DNA of 64,000 nt from Thermococcus eurythermalis. Its GTDB lineage: Archaea; Methanobacteriota_B; Thermococci; Thermococcales; Thermococcaceae. The stretch spans positions 1,426,001 to 1,490,000 of the forward strand of contig NZ_CP008887.1 of assembly GCF_000769655.1 (NCBI RefSeq). Direction: 5' to 3'. The number at the start of each line of letters is the position of its first letter. The stretch's first letter is position 1. The translations under genes and the position numbers were made by a program. Below the pieces are notes generated by a model. It was given only the letters and a program-made list of their open reading frames with translations. It had not been told where the DNA came from and did no database searches. This document shows positions 17,672-27,180 of the stretch, piece after piece.

Positions 17672-18748
17672 TCACTTCCTCCTCCTGATGAGGAGCGGGA
17701 CGACTGCAAGGCCGACGAAGAGCGCCGGACCGCAGATTCCACCGCTCTCCTCAGCAGTGGTCATCTCAACGCTCCACTCGAGGATGTTGGAGACGACGGC
17801 CGGGCCGTCGAGCTTGACGTCGTAGTACTGGCTGGCCCACATTGGCTCGTGACCTCCAACGGGGGTCTCACCGCTGACTATGATGACGTTGTTCTTGTCG
17901 TTGACCTTGACAATCTGGGCGGCAACGATCGGGAACTCTCCCTGCTCACCAGCCTGGTAAGCGTTTGCAGCCGGGTCGCTGTTCTCCTTGATTATTGCAT
18001 TGGGGCTGGAGTGGACAAGGACGTAGGTCTTCTCAGGCTTGCTGTCGGGTGTGAGCTTGTGCCACTCACCGCTCCCGTCTTTGCCGTCAACCCAGGCAAT
18101 AAGACCCGGGCCGTGTTCAAGAACCTTACCATCGTACTTGAAGTTCTTAACGAGGATGTCTCTCTTGGGGGTGTCCTTCCACGGGTCGGCGAGTGCGACG
18201 ACACGGTACGGGGCCCCTGCGTTGCTGACCGGGTCTTCAACAGAGGCGAGCTCAAGGCGGAGGTTGGTAACGCCGAGCTGGTCAAGAAGGCTGTTGATGA
18301 ACTGCTGGGTTCTGTCACCGTTCGGGTAGTCAGAATCACCGGCGATCCAGAGAACCTTTCCACCCTCCTGGAGCCACTGCTTTATGGCCTCGATTTCCTC
18401 GGACGGGAGCGGGCTGGTCGGCTGGCCAAGGATGAGAATAGTAACGTCGTTATTCTTGAGCGCATCGTATGTGATTTTGTCACCAAGCCTCTTGATTCCA
18501 AGGTCGCTTTCATACTTGGGGTCACCGAAGTAGACGAACGTATAGTCCGTCAGAACCTTCAGCATTCCTTCAGTCAGTGTCTGGTTCTTGTACGTGACGT
18601 CTTCAAGACCGTTGGCGTTTTCGCCGTGGGCGAGGTCTATGGCTATGACAATCTTTCCGCTTTCGGCGGCGCTAACCGCTGGGCTGGCAACCACCCCAAA
18701 AACAGACAGCAGAACAACGGCTACCAGGAACATTGCGGCCTTCTTCAT
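17672..18748 (-). CDS. secreted CGP-CTERM protein (DUF4350/ThuA-like)
   Basis: A 358-residue surface protein with a signal peptide (MFLVAVVLLSVFGVVASPAVSA). The body reads like a flavodoxin/glutamine-amidotransferase-like Rossmann domain of the kind seen in DUF4350 and ThuA proteins: IVIAIDLAHGENA, YDALKNNDVTILILGQPTSPL, EEIEAIKQWLQEGGKVLWIAGDSD. The tail is CGPALFVGLAVVPLLIRRRK, the CGP-CTERM anchor. It lies directly upstream of the iron-type importer on the same strand (71 bases between), so a role linked to uptake at the surface is possible. Catalytic residues are not evident. Confidence 0.65.
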   Translation of the reverse strand: MKKAAMFLVAVVLLSVFGVVASPAVSAAESGKIVIAIDLAHGENANGLEDVTYKNQTLTEGMLKVLTDYTFVYFGDPKYESDLGIKRLGDKITYDALKNNDVTILILGQPTSPLPSEEIEAIKQWLQEGGKVLWIAGDSDYPNGDRTQQFINSLLDQLGVTNLRLELASVEDPVSNAGAPYRVVALADPWKDTPKRDILVKNFKYDGKVLEHGPGLIAWVDGKDGSGEWHKLTPDSKPEKTYVLVHSSPNAIIKENSDPAANAYQAGEQGEFPIVAAQIVKVNDKNNVIIVSGETPVGGHEPMWASQYYDVKLDGPAVVSNILEWSVEMTTAEESGGICGPALFVGLAVVPLLIRRRK

Positions 18749-18871
18749 GGTATCACCGTTTCATTTAGTCATAATAAAGTTATAAACCTTATCGCTCGAA
18801 AGTTTAACGGGCCAGAAAAACTTCCGCAAAGCCCTTAAAGTTTCCCACCCTTTCGGCCTTAGGTGGTGGAG

Positions 18872-19999
18872 ATGGACATTGAGGAGAAGATCCAGCTCAT
18901 AAAGCGCAAGCCCACGGAGGAGCTCCTGACGGAGGAGAACCTGAGGCACCTCTTCGAGGTTGGAATCCCAATGCAGCACTACATAGGATTCGAGATAAGC
19001 GGTTACATTCACCTCGGTACCGGTCTCATGGCCGGCGCAAAGATAGCAGACCTTCAGAAGGCTGGAATCAAGACGAGGATTTTCCTCGCCGACTGGCACA
19101 GCTGGATAAACGACAAGCTCGGCGGCGACCTTGAGACCATCCAGAAGGTCGCGCTCACCTACTTCAAGGAGGGCATGAAGCAGAGCATAAAGGTCATGGG
19201 CGGCGACCCGGACAAGGTCGAGTTCGTCCTCGCGAGTGAGATACTAGAGAAGGGCGACTACTGGCAGACGGTCATAGACATATCCAAGAACGTGACTTTA
19301 GCGAGGATGATGCGCTCCATAACGATAATGGGCCGCCAGATGGGAGAGGCCATAGACTTTGCCAAGCTCATATACCCGGCAATGCAGGTTGCGGACATAT
19401 TCTACCAGGGCGTCACCATAGCCCACGCAGGAATGGACCAGAGGAAGGCCCACGTCATAGCGATTGAGGTGGCTCCAAAGCTTAGATACCACCCGCTTGA
19501 GTGGAAGGGCGAGAAGCTCAAGCCGGTCGCTCTGCACCACCACCTCCTGCTCGGCCTGCAGGAACCGCCCGTCTGGCCCATTGAAAGCGAGGAGCAGTTC
19601 AAAGAGCTCAAGACCCAGATGAAGATGAGCAAGAGCAAGCCCTACTCGGCCGTGTTCATCCATGACAGTCCTGAAGAGATTAAGCAGAAGCTCAGGAAGG
19701 CCTTCTGCCCCGCGAGGGAAGTTAAGTACAACCCCGTTCTCGACTGGGCTGAGTACATAATCTTCCGCGAGGAGCCGACCGAGTTCACAATCCACCGCCC
19801 GGCCAAGTTCGGAGGCGACGTCACCTACACGACCTTCGAGGAGCTCAAGAGGGACTTCGCAGAGGGCAAGCTCCACCCGCTCGACCTCAAGAACGCCGTC
19901 GCCGAATACCTCATCGAGCTCCTCAAGCCTGTCCGGGACTACTTTGAGAAGCACCCGGAGCCGCTGGAGCTCATGAGGGAGATAAAGATTACCCGGTGA
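18872..19999 (+). CDS. tyrS: tyrosyl-tRNA synthetase
   Basis: A 375-residue class I synthetase charging tRNA-Tyr. The HIGH-like motif is GYIHLGTG and the KMSKS motif is KMSKSKPYSA. Other archaeal TyrRS landmarks are QHYIGFEISG near the N terminus, ADWHSWINDKLGGD, and the tyrosine pocket region YPAMQVADIFYQGVTIAHAG. Archaeal and eukaryotic TyrRS are of this short form without the bacterial C-terminal S4 domain. I start at ATG 18872 after AGGTGGTGG; the three codons before it are GTG GTG GAG. A TATA-like CCCTTAAAG lies near 18832. Confidence 0.95.
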   Translation: MDIEEKIQLIKRKPTEELLTEENLRHLFEVGIPMQHYIGFEISGYIHLGTGLMAGAKIADLQKAGIKTRIFLADWHSWINDKLGGDLETIQKVALTYFKEGMKQSIKVMGGDPDKVEFVLASEILEKGDYWQTVIDISKNVTLARMMRSITIMGRQMGEAIDFAKLIYPAMQVADIFYQGVTIAHAGMDQRKAHVIAIEVAPKLRYHPLEWKGEKLKPVALHHHLLLGLQEPPVWPIESEEQFKELKTQMKMSKSKPYSAVFIHDSPEEIKQKLRKAFCPAREVKYNPVLDWAEYIIFREEPTEFTIHRPAKFGGDVTYTTFEELKRDFAEGKLHPLDLKNAVAEYLIELLKPVRDYFEKHPEPLELMREIKITR

Positions 20000-20026
20000 T
20001 TTCCCTTTTCCTTTGTCGGTGATAGA

Positions 20027-20542
20027 ATGCCAGGGATTGATGAGAGGGACAGGGAGATTCTGAGAATCCTCCGCTCAAACGGCAGGATTACACTGACCGA
20101 GCTCGGAAAAAAGGTCAACCTCTCCCCCGCGAGCGTGAAGAGCAGGCTTGAGAAGCTCGAAAGGCTTGGGGCGGTTAAGGGCTACTCGGCGGTGATTGAC
20201 CCGGCTTTCCTCGGGAATCCCGTTACGGCCCTAATCTTCATCAGGCTCAAGGACGTTGACCCCTACACGAGGAGCATGCTCCGCGAGCTTGCCTCGCTCG
20301 ACAACGTCGAGTTCCTATACCTAAAAACCGGAGACCACAACGTACTGCTGAAGGGAGAATTCAGGGACATGGACGAGCTCAGAGAGTTCCTGAAAAGCTT
20401 AAAGAAGACCTTTGGAGTGAACGCGCTCTCAATCGAGGCGAACCTCGTCGTCGAGGAGCTCAAGAACTGCTGGCTCGCCGATACCCATTATGATAGCGAC
20501 TGTGGAAGGGAGAAAGATTATGGCAAGCGTCAAAGAAGCTAA
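20027..20542 (+). CDS. Lrp/AsnC-family transcription regulator
   Basis: A 171-residue regulator. Residues 1-60 are the helix-turn-helix (DERDREILRILRSNGRITLTELGKKV, then SPASVKSRLEKLERLGAVKGY); residues 65-145 are the RAM effector-binding and dimerisation domain. It follows tyrS by 27 bases and could share its transcript. The last 25 residues (from about NCWLADTHYD) go beyond the usual RAM end and are unlike it. A TnpB-type gene begins 29 bases after the stop, so the C terminus may have been altered by that element. Confidence 0.85.
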   Translation: MPGIDERDREILRILRSNGRITLTELGKKVNLSPASVKSRLEKLERLGAVKGYSAVIDPAFLGNPVTALIFIRLKDVDPYTRSMLRELASLDNVEFLYLKTGDHNVLLKGEFRDMDELREFLKSLKKTFGVNALSIEANLVVEELKNCWLADTHYDSDCGREKDYGKRQRS

Positions 20543-20571
20543 GGGACAGACTCAGTAAAACGGTGAAACAT

Positions 20572-21831
20572 ATGGGGACGTCATCTGGGAACTCATTGAA
20601 AAGGACAAAAAATGAAACCATTGTTAGAGCATACTCAATTCCAATACGAATTGACGAGGTTATTCTGGAGTTTATTGAAAAGTATCACGAAATAGCAAAG
20701 ACAGCTCTTCAAGAAATCCTCAATACCAAAAAATTTACAAAAGTCGAAAGAAAACGACTTCGAGACACACTTTTAGAGAACTGGAATTATGCAGCCCATT
20801 ACGTTGACTCCGCAATAAACCAAACGCTTGGGCTCGTAAAATCCTACAAGCGAAAACTCAAAAAGGGAAAGAAAGCTCGAGAACCAAAGCTGAAGAAGAA
20901 ATTCGTTTACGTGAAATCAACACTCTTTGGGCTAAAAGGCTCTATGTTGAAGATAACAATAATTCCGAGAGAGTATTACCTTGAAATAAACCTTGCTAAT
21001 TATCCATATATTCTGCTATTTTTGAAGGAGGTCTGGGGTGGGAAACTCAAACTCGGCGGATTATTCTTGTTCCCTAACAAACTCGTCCTAACCTTTGTGA
21101 AAACTGTAGAATACTTTGAGCCAAGAGACTGGATGAGCATTGATATAAACCTAACTAACGTTACAGTCCTCGCCGGTTTAACAGTCTACCGCTTCGACAC
21201 TCGTGAGTTGTACCACGTTCACAGGGTTTACGAGTTAAAGAGGCGAAAGATTCAGAAGATTTCAGCGTGGAACAAAAGATTGAGTAAAAAACTGCTGGAA
21301 AAGTATTCAAAAAGAGAAAGAAACAGGACAAAGAATTTTCTACACAAGTTGGCGAATAAAATCGTTGAAATTGCAAGGGAAAGGCGGATGGGTATAACTT
21401 TGGAGGATTTGAATAGCATAAAGGAGAGGGTTTTGAACGGTTCAAAAAAGATGAATAGAAAGCTTTCCAAGTGGAATGCTCGTGAATTACAAAGGCTAAT
21501 CGAGTACAAGGCGAAGTGGCTGGGTGTTCCTGTTGTTTACGTCAATCCAAGGAATTCTTCTCGTATTTGCCCCGTATGCGGGGGTCAGTTAATACCCCGA
21601 GAGGGGCGTTTAATGAAGTGCTCAAACTGTGGTTTGATTGAGGACAGGGATTTTGTCGCTGTGTTAAACCTTCGGATGTGGGGCTCAGGGGTTACCCCGA
21701 AAGGGTTGGAGGCTTCGAGGGCTTCAACGCCCGATGAAAGACCAATGAAGACCAATCCCTACGGGATTATGGCAGTAGAGAAACAGAGAATGGGAATGAA
21801 ACTCCACAAAATCACACTAACGCCCCCGTAG
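20572..21831 (+). CDS. tnpB: TnpB-family transposon nuclease, divergent type
   Basis: About 419 residues of IS605 OrfB/TnpB type but clearly different from the other two copies in this window. The RuvC-like triad is kept: D in SIDINLTNVTV, E in ITLEDLNSI and D in DRDFVAVLNL. The zinc ribbon is CPVCG…CSNCG. It therefore looks intact. The start is either GTG 20563 or ATG 20572. The right end may be marked by the hairpin CCCCCGTAGGGGG near 21824-21836, with further GC-rich repeats up to about 21852; a left end cannot be fixed without a second copy. No TnpA is nearby. Confidence 0.82.
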   Translation: MGTSSGNSLKRTKNETIVRAYSIPIRIDEVILEFIEKYHEIAKTALQEILNTKKFTKVERKRLRDTLLENWNYAAHYVDSAINQTLGLVKSYKRKLKKGKKAREPKLKKKFVYVKSTLFGLKGSMLKITIIPREYYLEINLANYPYILLFLKEVWGGKLKLGGLFLFPNKLVLTFVKTVEYFEPRDWMSIDINLTNVTVLAGLTVYRFDTRELYHVHRVYELKRRKIQKISAWNKRLSKKLLEKYSKRERNRTKNFLHKLANKIVEIARERRMGITLEDLNSIKERVLNGSKKMNRKLSKWNARELQRLIEYKAKWLGVPVVYVNPRNSSRICPVCGGQLIPREGRLMKCSNCGLIEDRDFVAVLNLRMWGSGVTPKGLEASRASTPDERPMKTNPYGIMAVEKQRMGMKLHKITLTPP

Positions 21832-21889
21832 GGGGAACCCCTCCCGACTCTGAGGTGTGGTGAGTGGACGGCTGGCCGAGGCGGTGACG

Positions 21890-24391
21890 ATGCTGTTCGT
21901 AATAAGGCCAGGAAGAAAGAAAAACGAGCTTGAAGCGTTTTTCATCGAGAACGAGCCGGAAAAGCTCAGCGAGATGAAGAACCTCAAGGCCGAGAGGATA
22001 TACCGCTTCATAATGCGGGAGGGAAGGCTCTTCAAGGTTCTGGAAGGAAGCCAGTACCGCAACCCGAAGGAGATTGAGAAGCTGTTGAGGCAGGCGAGAA
22101 TCGTTCTCGTCAACGCGGACGAGTGGGAGGACTACTTTAAGAGAAGGCTCCAGAACAAAAGGGTGGAAAAGGCCGAGCTGTGCCGTCTCTGCCTCCTTGA
22201 GGGTAGGATAACAGTCCTAACGCCAGGCAACAGGATAAAGTACCGCAACGAGTACATCTGCGAGCGTTGTGCGGAGGACGAGCTGAAGAGGGAGCTTAGA
22301 TTCAGGTTCAACAGCACAGCGATGTTCGAGCAGGCGAAGAAGCTCCTCGACAGGTTTAGGGACCTGGATAAGGTTCTCTACGCATTCGACCCGCGCTTTG
22401 ACCCGACCAAACATCCAGAAGTCACCAAATGGGACGAGCTGAAGGCCAAGCACATCAAACTTGAAAAAATCCGCGTTGACGAGCTCCCTCTACCCGAGAA
22501 GTTCAAGGAAGTTCTGAAGGGGGAGGGCGTGAAGGAGCTCCTCCCGGTTCAGAGCTTAGCCGTCAAGAACGGCCTCCTCGAGGGAGAGAACTTACTCGTC
22601 GTTTCCGCGACTGCGAGCGGTAAAACGCTGATAGGCGAATTAGCTGGAGTTCCCAAGGCGATGGAGGGCAAAAAGCTCCTCTTTTTAGTCCCGCTCGTTG
22701 CTTTAGCAAACCAGAAGTACGAGGACTTCAAAAGGCGCTACTCCAAACTCGGCCTCCGCGTGGCGATAAGGGTAGGTATGAGCAGGATTAAGACTAAGGA
22801 CGAGCTCGTTGTTGTTGACACCGGCATAGACGCGGACATCATAGTTGGAACCTACGAGGGAATAGACTACCTCCTGAGGGCCGGTCGGAAGATAGGCAAC
22901 GTTGGAACCATCGTGATAGACGAGATACACACCCTCGACGACGAGGAGCGCGGGCCCCGCCTTGACGGCCTTATAGCGAGGCTGAGGAAGCTCTACCCGA
23001 AGGCTCAGTTCATAGGCCTGAGCGCGACCGTCGGGAACCCCGAGGAGCTTGCCAAGGAACTCGGCCTCAAGCTCGTCCTCTACGACGAGAGGCCGGTTGA
23101 TTTGGAAAGACACATCATCATAGTGAGGAACGAGTCCGAGAAGTGGCGCCACATAGCAAACCTCTGCAGGGCGGAGGCGATGAGGAAGTCGAAGCAGGGC
23201 TATAGGGGCCAGACGATAGTCTTCACGTTCTCAAGAAAGCGGACGCACGAGCTTTCGGCTTATCTAACGAGCAAAGGCCTCCGCGCTAAGCCATACCACT
23301 CCGGGCTTCCATACAAGCAGAGAAAGCTCACCGAGATGGAGTTTCTGGCCCAGCGCCTGGACGTGGTGGTTACCACCTCCGCACTCGGAGCGGGCGTTGA
23401 TTTCCCCGCCAGTCAGGTCATCTTCGAGAGCCTCGCCATGGGCAACAAATGGCTAACCGTCCGCGAGTTCCACCAGATGCTTGGCCGTGCTGGAAGGCCC
23501 CTCTACCACGAGAAAGGTAAGGTTTACCTCATAGTCGAGCCCGGAAGGAAGTACTCCGCCCAGATGGAAAGCTCTGAGGACGAGGTTGCATTCAAGCTCC
23601 TGACTGCACCTATAGAGCCCGTAACGGTTGAGTGGAGCGATGAGCTTGAGGAGGACAACGTCCTGGCCCACTCCTGCGTCTTCAAGGGGCTTGACGTCAT
23701 TGAAGAAGTCCAGGCCAAATGCCTCGGCGCCAACCAGAGCGCCGAGAAAGTTCTTGAAAAGCTGGAGGGGTTTGACCTCGTGAGGCTCAAAAAGCCCATC
23801 GTTGAGGTCACCCCCTACGGAAGGGCCGTCAGCATGAGCTTTCTCCTGCCCAAGGAGGCGGAGTTCATAAGGAAGAACCTCCGCGAAAAGCCCGCCCGCT
23901 GGATTGCCCTAAAGCTCCACCCCTTCGAGAACCTCTACCTGAGCGGGACGCTCCAGAGGGAGCTTGAAGGGGCAGTAAGGGGAAGGCTGAGCGCCAACGT
24001 CTTCTCGCCGAGCTTTGCATCCATCTTAGAAGAGCTCGACAAGGTGATTCCCGAGCTCAGCCCCAACGCTGCCGAGAGGCTGTTCACAATCTACCAGGAG
24101 TTCTTCATGTGTGGGGAAGACGACTGCACCGAGTACGCGATGGAGTGCGTTGGGAACCTCATAATCGAGCTCCGCAGGAGCGGGAAGCACCCGACACAGA
24201 TAGCGGAGCACTTCAGGAAGCTTTATGGGCTGATAGTCTATCCTGGAGACGTCTTCACGTGGCTCGACGGCATCGTGCGGAAGCTTGAGGCGGTGGAGAG
24301 AATCGCGAGGGTCTTCAGGGTGAGGGGTGCCGAGGAGGAAGCCAAAGTTCTGAGGAAGGAGATAGAAGAGGGGAGAAAGCTGAAGCCTTAA
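21890..24391 (+). CDS. Ski2-like DEAD/DEAH helicase with N-terminal zinc motif (ASH-Ski2-like)
   Basis: An 833-residue helicase. Residues about 90-140 hold a C-x2-C … C-x2-C zinc motif (LCRLCLLEGR, ICERCAED) within an archaeal N-terminal domain. The helicase core follows: motif I ATASGKT, motif II DEIH, motif III SATVGN, motif IV IVFTFSRKR, motif V TSALGAGVDFP and motif VI QMLGRAGRP. A CGEDDC cluster and helical C terminus complete it. The layout matches the archaeal ASH-Ski2 helicase, known to work with the 5'-3' exonuclease aRNase J and the exosome in RNA decay. The start ATG 21890 follows GAGGCGGTGACG; upstream codons overlap the end of the IS. Confidence 0.8.
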   Translation: MLFVIRPGRKKNELEAFFIENEPEKLSEMKNLKAERIYRFIMREGRLFKVLEGSQYRNPKEIEKLLRQARIVLVNADEWEDYFKRRLQNKRVEKAELCRLCLLEGRITVLTPGNRIKYRNEYICERCAEDELKRELRFRFNSTAMFEQAKKLLDRFRDLDKVLYAFDPRFDPTKHPEVTKWDELKAKHIKLEKIRVDELPLPEKFKEVLKGEGVKELLPVQSLAVKNGLLEGENLLVVSATASGKTLIGELAGVPKAMEGKKLLFLVPLVALANQKYEDFKRRYSKLGLRVAIRVGMSRIKTKDELVVVDTGIDADIIVGTYEGIDYLLRAGRKIGNVGTIVIDEIHTLDDEERGPRLDGLIARLRKLYPKAQFIGLSATVGNPEELAKELGLKLVLYDERPVDLERHIIIVRNESEKWRHIANLCRAEAMRKSKQGYRGQTIVFTFSRKRTHELSAYLTSKGLRAKPYHSGLPYKQRKLTEMEFLAQRLDVVVTTSALGAGVDFPASQVIFESLAMGNKWLTVREFHQMLGRAGRPLYHEKGKVYLIVEPGRKYSAQMESSEDEVAFKLLTAPIEPVTVEWSDELEEDNVLAHSCVFKGLDVIEEVQAKCLGANQSAEKVLEKLEGFDLVRLKKPIVEVTPYGRAVSMSFLLPKEAEFIRKNLREKPARWIALKLHPFENLYLSGTLQRELEGAVRGRLSANVFSPSFASILEELDKVIPELSPNAAERLFTIYQEFFMCGEDDCTEYAMECVGNLIIELRRSGKHPTQIAEHFRKLYGLIVYPGDVFTWLDGIVRKLEAVERIARVFRVRGAEEEAKVLRKEIEEGRKLKP

Positions 24392-24494
24392 AACTCTCCG
24401 TTACCAACTCCGATTGCAGTGAAGACGATTCGGCTATAATCCCTCTTTTTGACCTTAGCTTTTAGCTTTCGTTTACAGGGAGGCGTCATAGACT

Positions 24495-26156
24495 TCACCT
24501 GGTGTACTGTTTATAGAACCCTAATTCTGTGTAGTTGTTTCCAAAGATTATATAGCCAGCTCCAAAGCCCGGGTTCCTAAGAATATTCCTTGTCCCATAT
24601 CTTGTTAAGCCTGCAAGTACTATAATAAAGTTCTTTTCATTCCACGGGTTCCTAATAGTCTGCAATGCTCCTATGGAGCCATCATAGGGAATCGTGCTGT
24701 CCAAAGGAATCTTCATAATGTCCCCATTCGCGACTAAGAAAGCATGAAAGTCTTTAACAGCCCCCGGATTCCGTTTTAGACTCCAACCGTTCTCATCCCG
24801 AACGAAAGTTATGGGGAGCTTATCATTAAGTTCTCTGGTGATTTTATTGGCCACAGGCCCGCCGATGAGAATCAGGTTTTCCTTCAAATCATTCTCTGTT
24901 AGGTTTACATCCGCCTTAACTATTATCTCCGGATCACTCCCATGGTACAGGATAAAGAATTTCTCAAGGTCTCTCTTATACTCCTCTGCAGTCTCCCTAT
25001 CGTATTCTGTTCCGCTCTTATCTGGGTTTTGAGTGCCGTAGACAATGATGACCTTTCCCATGTATTTTATCCTGTCCGCCGCCCAACCTCCCGTGATTGG
25101 AGTTCTCATTTTGAAGTATTCGCTGATGTTCTCCGGAGTCGCCCATTTTCCCATGTGTTCAGCCATGATTGGGGCGTAGTCAAACAGAGTTTCGTTCTCC
25201 TTCCTTGTTTCTTCAAAGTGCTCATACTCCCCTAGAAAATCTTGAATAGGGTATAACACTGTGGACATTTGAAGGCTTCTAAATTCAACAAAATCCTCTG
25301 GAACTCCACTTTTTAGAGCAAAGTATTCTGCAAGACTCTCTGTTAAAATCTCATCAAGATACATACTGAATGACCCAAAATGATCGTAATCGTATGAAGT
25401 GGTCACAGGCATCTGGTTTCTGACCTCATCTAGGTAATAGCTCTTGTTTTCGAAAAACTTGAAGTTTTCTCCAAGGAAATCCTCAACAGGTGGATGTGTA
25501 AACTCGTGGAATATTGTGGTGACCTGCTGGAACATTGGTTCCTTGTATTTACTCGGGAGGGCGTATCCAATGCAGTACGCTGTCTTCCCCTCAAGTACTG
25601 TATGGGGATGGATTCTAACTGAGTAAGACAGCTCAACACGGTATTCCTGATATGTAAACCCAAAGAACTTCCTGTGTAGTTCTGGAACATTTTCCAGGTA
25701 CGGCGTTACTCTCAAAGTGTATTCGAGGTAATCCTCCCTGTGGGCTTTGTAAAATTTCATAAAATTGCTCTCGTTGGCGAATTCCGCCAAGGGCTTTAAA
25801 TCTCCAAGGTTTGTTTCGTTGGGGAGGTAATCAAGCAGTGCCAGCCTGCCGCCCAAATCCATCATCGCGCTGTCTCGGGAATAATACTGAAGGGACTCGT
25901 CCAGAACTTCTCTAATGTATTTAACTGCCTCATGCTCTTTGTAGGGAGCGAAGTACGTTAGAACGTCCTGAATGTAATCTTGAGGAGCGACTATAAAGGG
26001 GTCGCTCCCGTTAAATGCTAGAATATAAATCACTGAAAAGAGCTCTAAATTAGGATTTACCTCCACTACCACCTGGGGTTCTTGGGCTTGGGTTGTTCCT
26101 AAGGGGAGTGAGGAGAGAAATATCAGCGTGATAATGAATGCCCCAACTTTTTTCAT
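24495..26156 (-). CDS. secreted DUF4932-like putative metallopeptidase
   Basis: A 553-residue protein with a signal peptide (FIITLIFLSSLPLGTTQA). Residues about 30-300 resemble DUF4932 proteins and hold H217-E-F-T-H221, an HExxH zinc motif in TTIFHEFTHPPVE; a downstream Glu candidate is in DEILTESLAEYF. The C-terminal part (about 370-553) has IVYGTQNPDKSGTEYDR and LILIGGPVANKITREL, a pattern seen in S-layer-like and cell-surface proteins of Thermococcales. It lacks the CGP-CTERM tail. Base composition is more AT-rich than its neighbours. The peptidase function is inferred from the motif alone. Confidence 0.55.
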   Translation of the reverse strand: MKKVGAFIITLIFLSSLPLGTTQAQEPQVVVEVNPNLELFSVIYILAFNGSDPFIVAPQDYIQDVLTYFAPYKEHEAVKYIREVLDESLQYYSRDSAMMDLGGRLALLDYLPNETNLGDLKPLAEFANESNFMKFYKAHREDYLEYTLRVTPYLENVPELHRKFFGFTYQEYRVELSYSVRIHPHTVLEGKTAYCIGYALPSKYKEPMFQQVTTIFHEFTHPPVEDFLGENFKFFENKSYYLDEVRNQMPVTTSYDYDHFGSFSMYLDEILTESLAEYFALKSGVPEDFVEFRSLQMSTVLYPIQDFLGEYEHFEETRKENETLFDYAPIMAEHMGKWATPENISEYFKMRTPITGGWAADRIKYMGKVIIVYGTQNPDKSGTEYDRETAEEYKRDLEKFFILYHGSDPEIIVKADVNLTENDLKENLILIGGPVANKITRELNDKLPITFVRDENGWSLKRNPGAVKDFHAFLVANGDIMKIPLDSTIPYDGSIGALQTIRNPWNEKNFIIVLAGLTRYGTRNILRNPGFGAGYIIFGNNYTELGFYKQYTR

Positions 26157-26302
26157 ATCCTTCCCCCACTATTTCCCTAGACTCCTCGGTGTATTTTTAG
26201 CAAGACAATATATAAGAGTTTTTTATCATATTTACCACGCCAATTTGTATTTCTTGGGCTGGAGTTTGAACTAAAACACAGTATTGCACAATTCGGCGTT
26301 AG

Positions 26303-26321
26303 CTCAGAGAAAAAAGCTGAG
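26303..26321 (-). terminator. possible hairpin after the DUF63 gene
   Basis: CTCAG (26303-26307) pairs with CTGAG (26317-26321) and the loop on the minus strand holds a run of six T. It lies just downstream of the DUF63 stop (26327). Archaeal termination mostly needs T runs, so this is only a weak candidate. Confidence 0.25.
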
Positions 26322-26326
26322 AGAGA

Positions 26327-27127
26327 TTAACCCCCTATCTGCAGTATCATCTGCGCCGGGTCCCTTATTGCCGGGCCCAGCCCGAGGATGTAGATGGCTA
26401 GGTACCAGAAGTGCCTCTCTTCCTCGTCCGGGACGAGCTCCCGAAGGGCGTAGTAGACCGCTATGAGAATTAGGGTTATCCAGGGGTAGTAGATGTAGGC
26501 TCCGAACCACTGGACGAGGTGGTGCTCAATCCAGTGCACCTCGCGGTAGCCGTAGAAGTGAATGGCCACAACCGTCGAGGCAACATCGAAATAGTGGGCC
26601 AGAGCCGGATACAGGTAGAGCCTGTCAAAGGGCTTCCACTTGTAGAACGCCAGAACGACTGCAAACGAGACAACGGTGTGAACCATCGTCAGCATGTAGG
26701 GCTCCCAGCTCTTGGCGTGGGTGATGAGGAGGTAGTTTGCCCAGGCCGCCAAAACGGTTCCCCAGGCTATTGTTATTTTGGGATACGTCTTCAGCCTGGC
26801 ATCCGCGACGAGGGAGGGAAGTATGAGGAAGAACGCCGTGAAGAATATGCCCGGCGTCAGTATGAGGGGGTGCTTCGGGAGAACTCCGCCGTCAACGAGC
26901 GCCCTAACGGTAGACCCGAAGATTACCATCGGAGTCACGGCCCAGAAGAGCCTCTCATCGACCTTGATTTTCAGCGGCTTGATTATGTAGCGGTAGGAAT
27001 ATATGACACCGAGACCGAAGAGCAGTGCGTAGACAAAGGTATTGACAGCGTTGTAACCGCTCCTCGTGAACATCGGCTCCCAGAAATACCTGTAAAAGAA
27101 GTCCCACAGTGCCTCACCAGCGCCCAT
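26327..27127 (-). CDS. DUF63-family membrane protein
   Basis: A 266-residue integral membrane protein with about seven or eight hydrophobic segments. It matches the archaeal DUF63 family: YNAVNTFVYALLFGLGV, FWAVTPMVIFGSTVRALVD, and HYFDVASTVVAIHFYGYREVHW with conserved His residues, then LGLGPAIRDPAQM near the end. Function is not known. ATG 27127 follows GGTGGTTA; the frame continues upstream without a better start. Conserved polar residues inside membrane segments hint at an enzyme or carrier. Confidence 0.78.
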   Translation of the reverse strand: MGAGEALWDFFYRYFWEPMFTRSGYNAVNTFVYALLFGLGVIYSYRYIIKPLKIKVDERLFWAVTPMVIFGSTVRALVDGGVLPKHPLILTPGIFFTAFFLILPSLVADARLKTYPKITIAWGTVLAAWANYLLITHAKSWEPYMLTMVHTVVSFAVVLAFYKWKPFDRLYLYPALAHYFDVASTVVAIHFYGYREVHWIEHHLVQWFGAYIYYPWITLILIAVYYALRELVPDEEERHFWYLAIYILGLGPAIRDPAQMILQIGG

Positions 27128-27180
27128 TTTAACCACCATGGTTCGTTTGAGTCCCCCCTTATAGGCCTTTTGGGACAACC

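Noticed and set aside
16140-17825. A 561-codon plus-strand frame opposite the iron-type receptor gene
   Set aside because: It is the antisense shadow of a GC-rich gene with strong family features, begins without a ribosome site and has no recognisable domain.
21824-21852. GC-rich hairpin after the divergent tnpB as a transcription terminator
   Set aside because: No T run follows it; it is better read as part of the IS right end.
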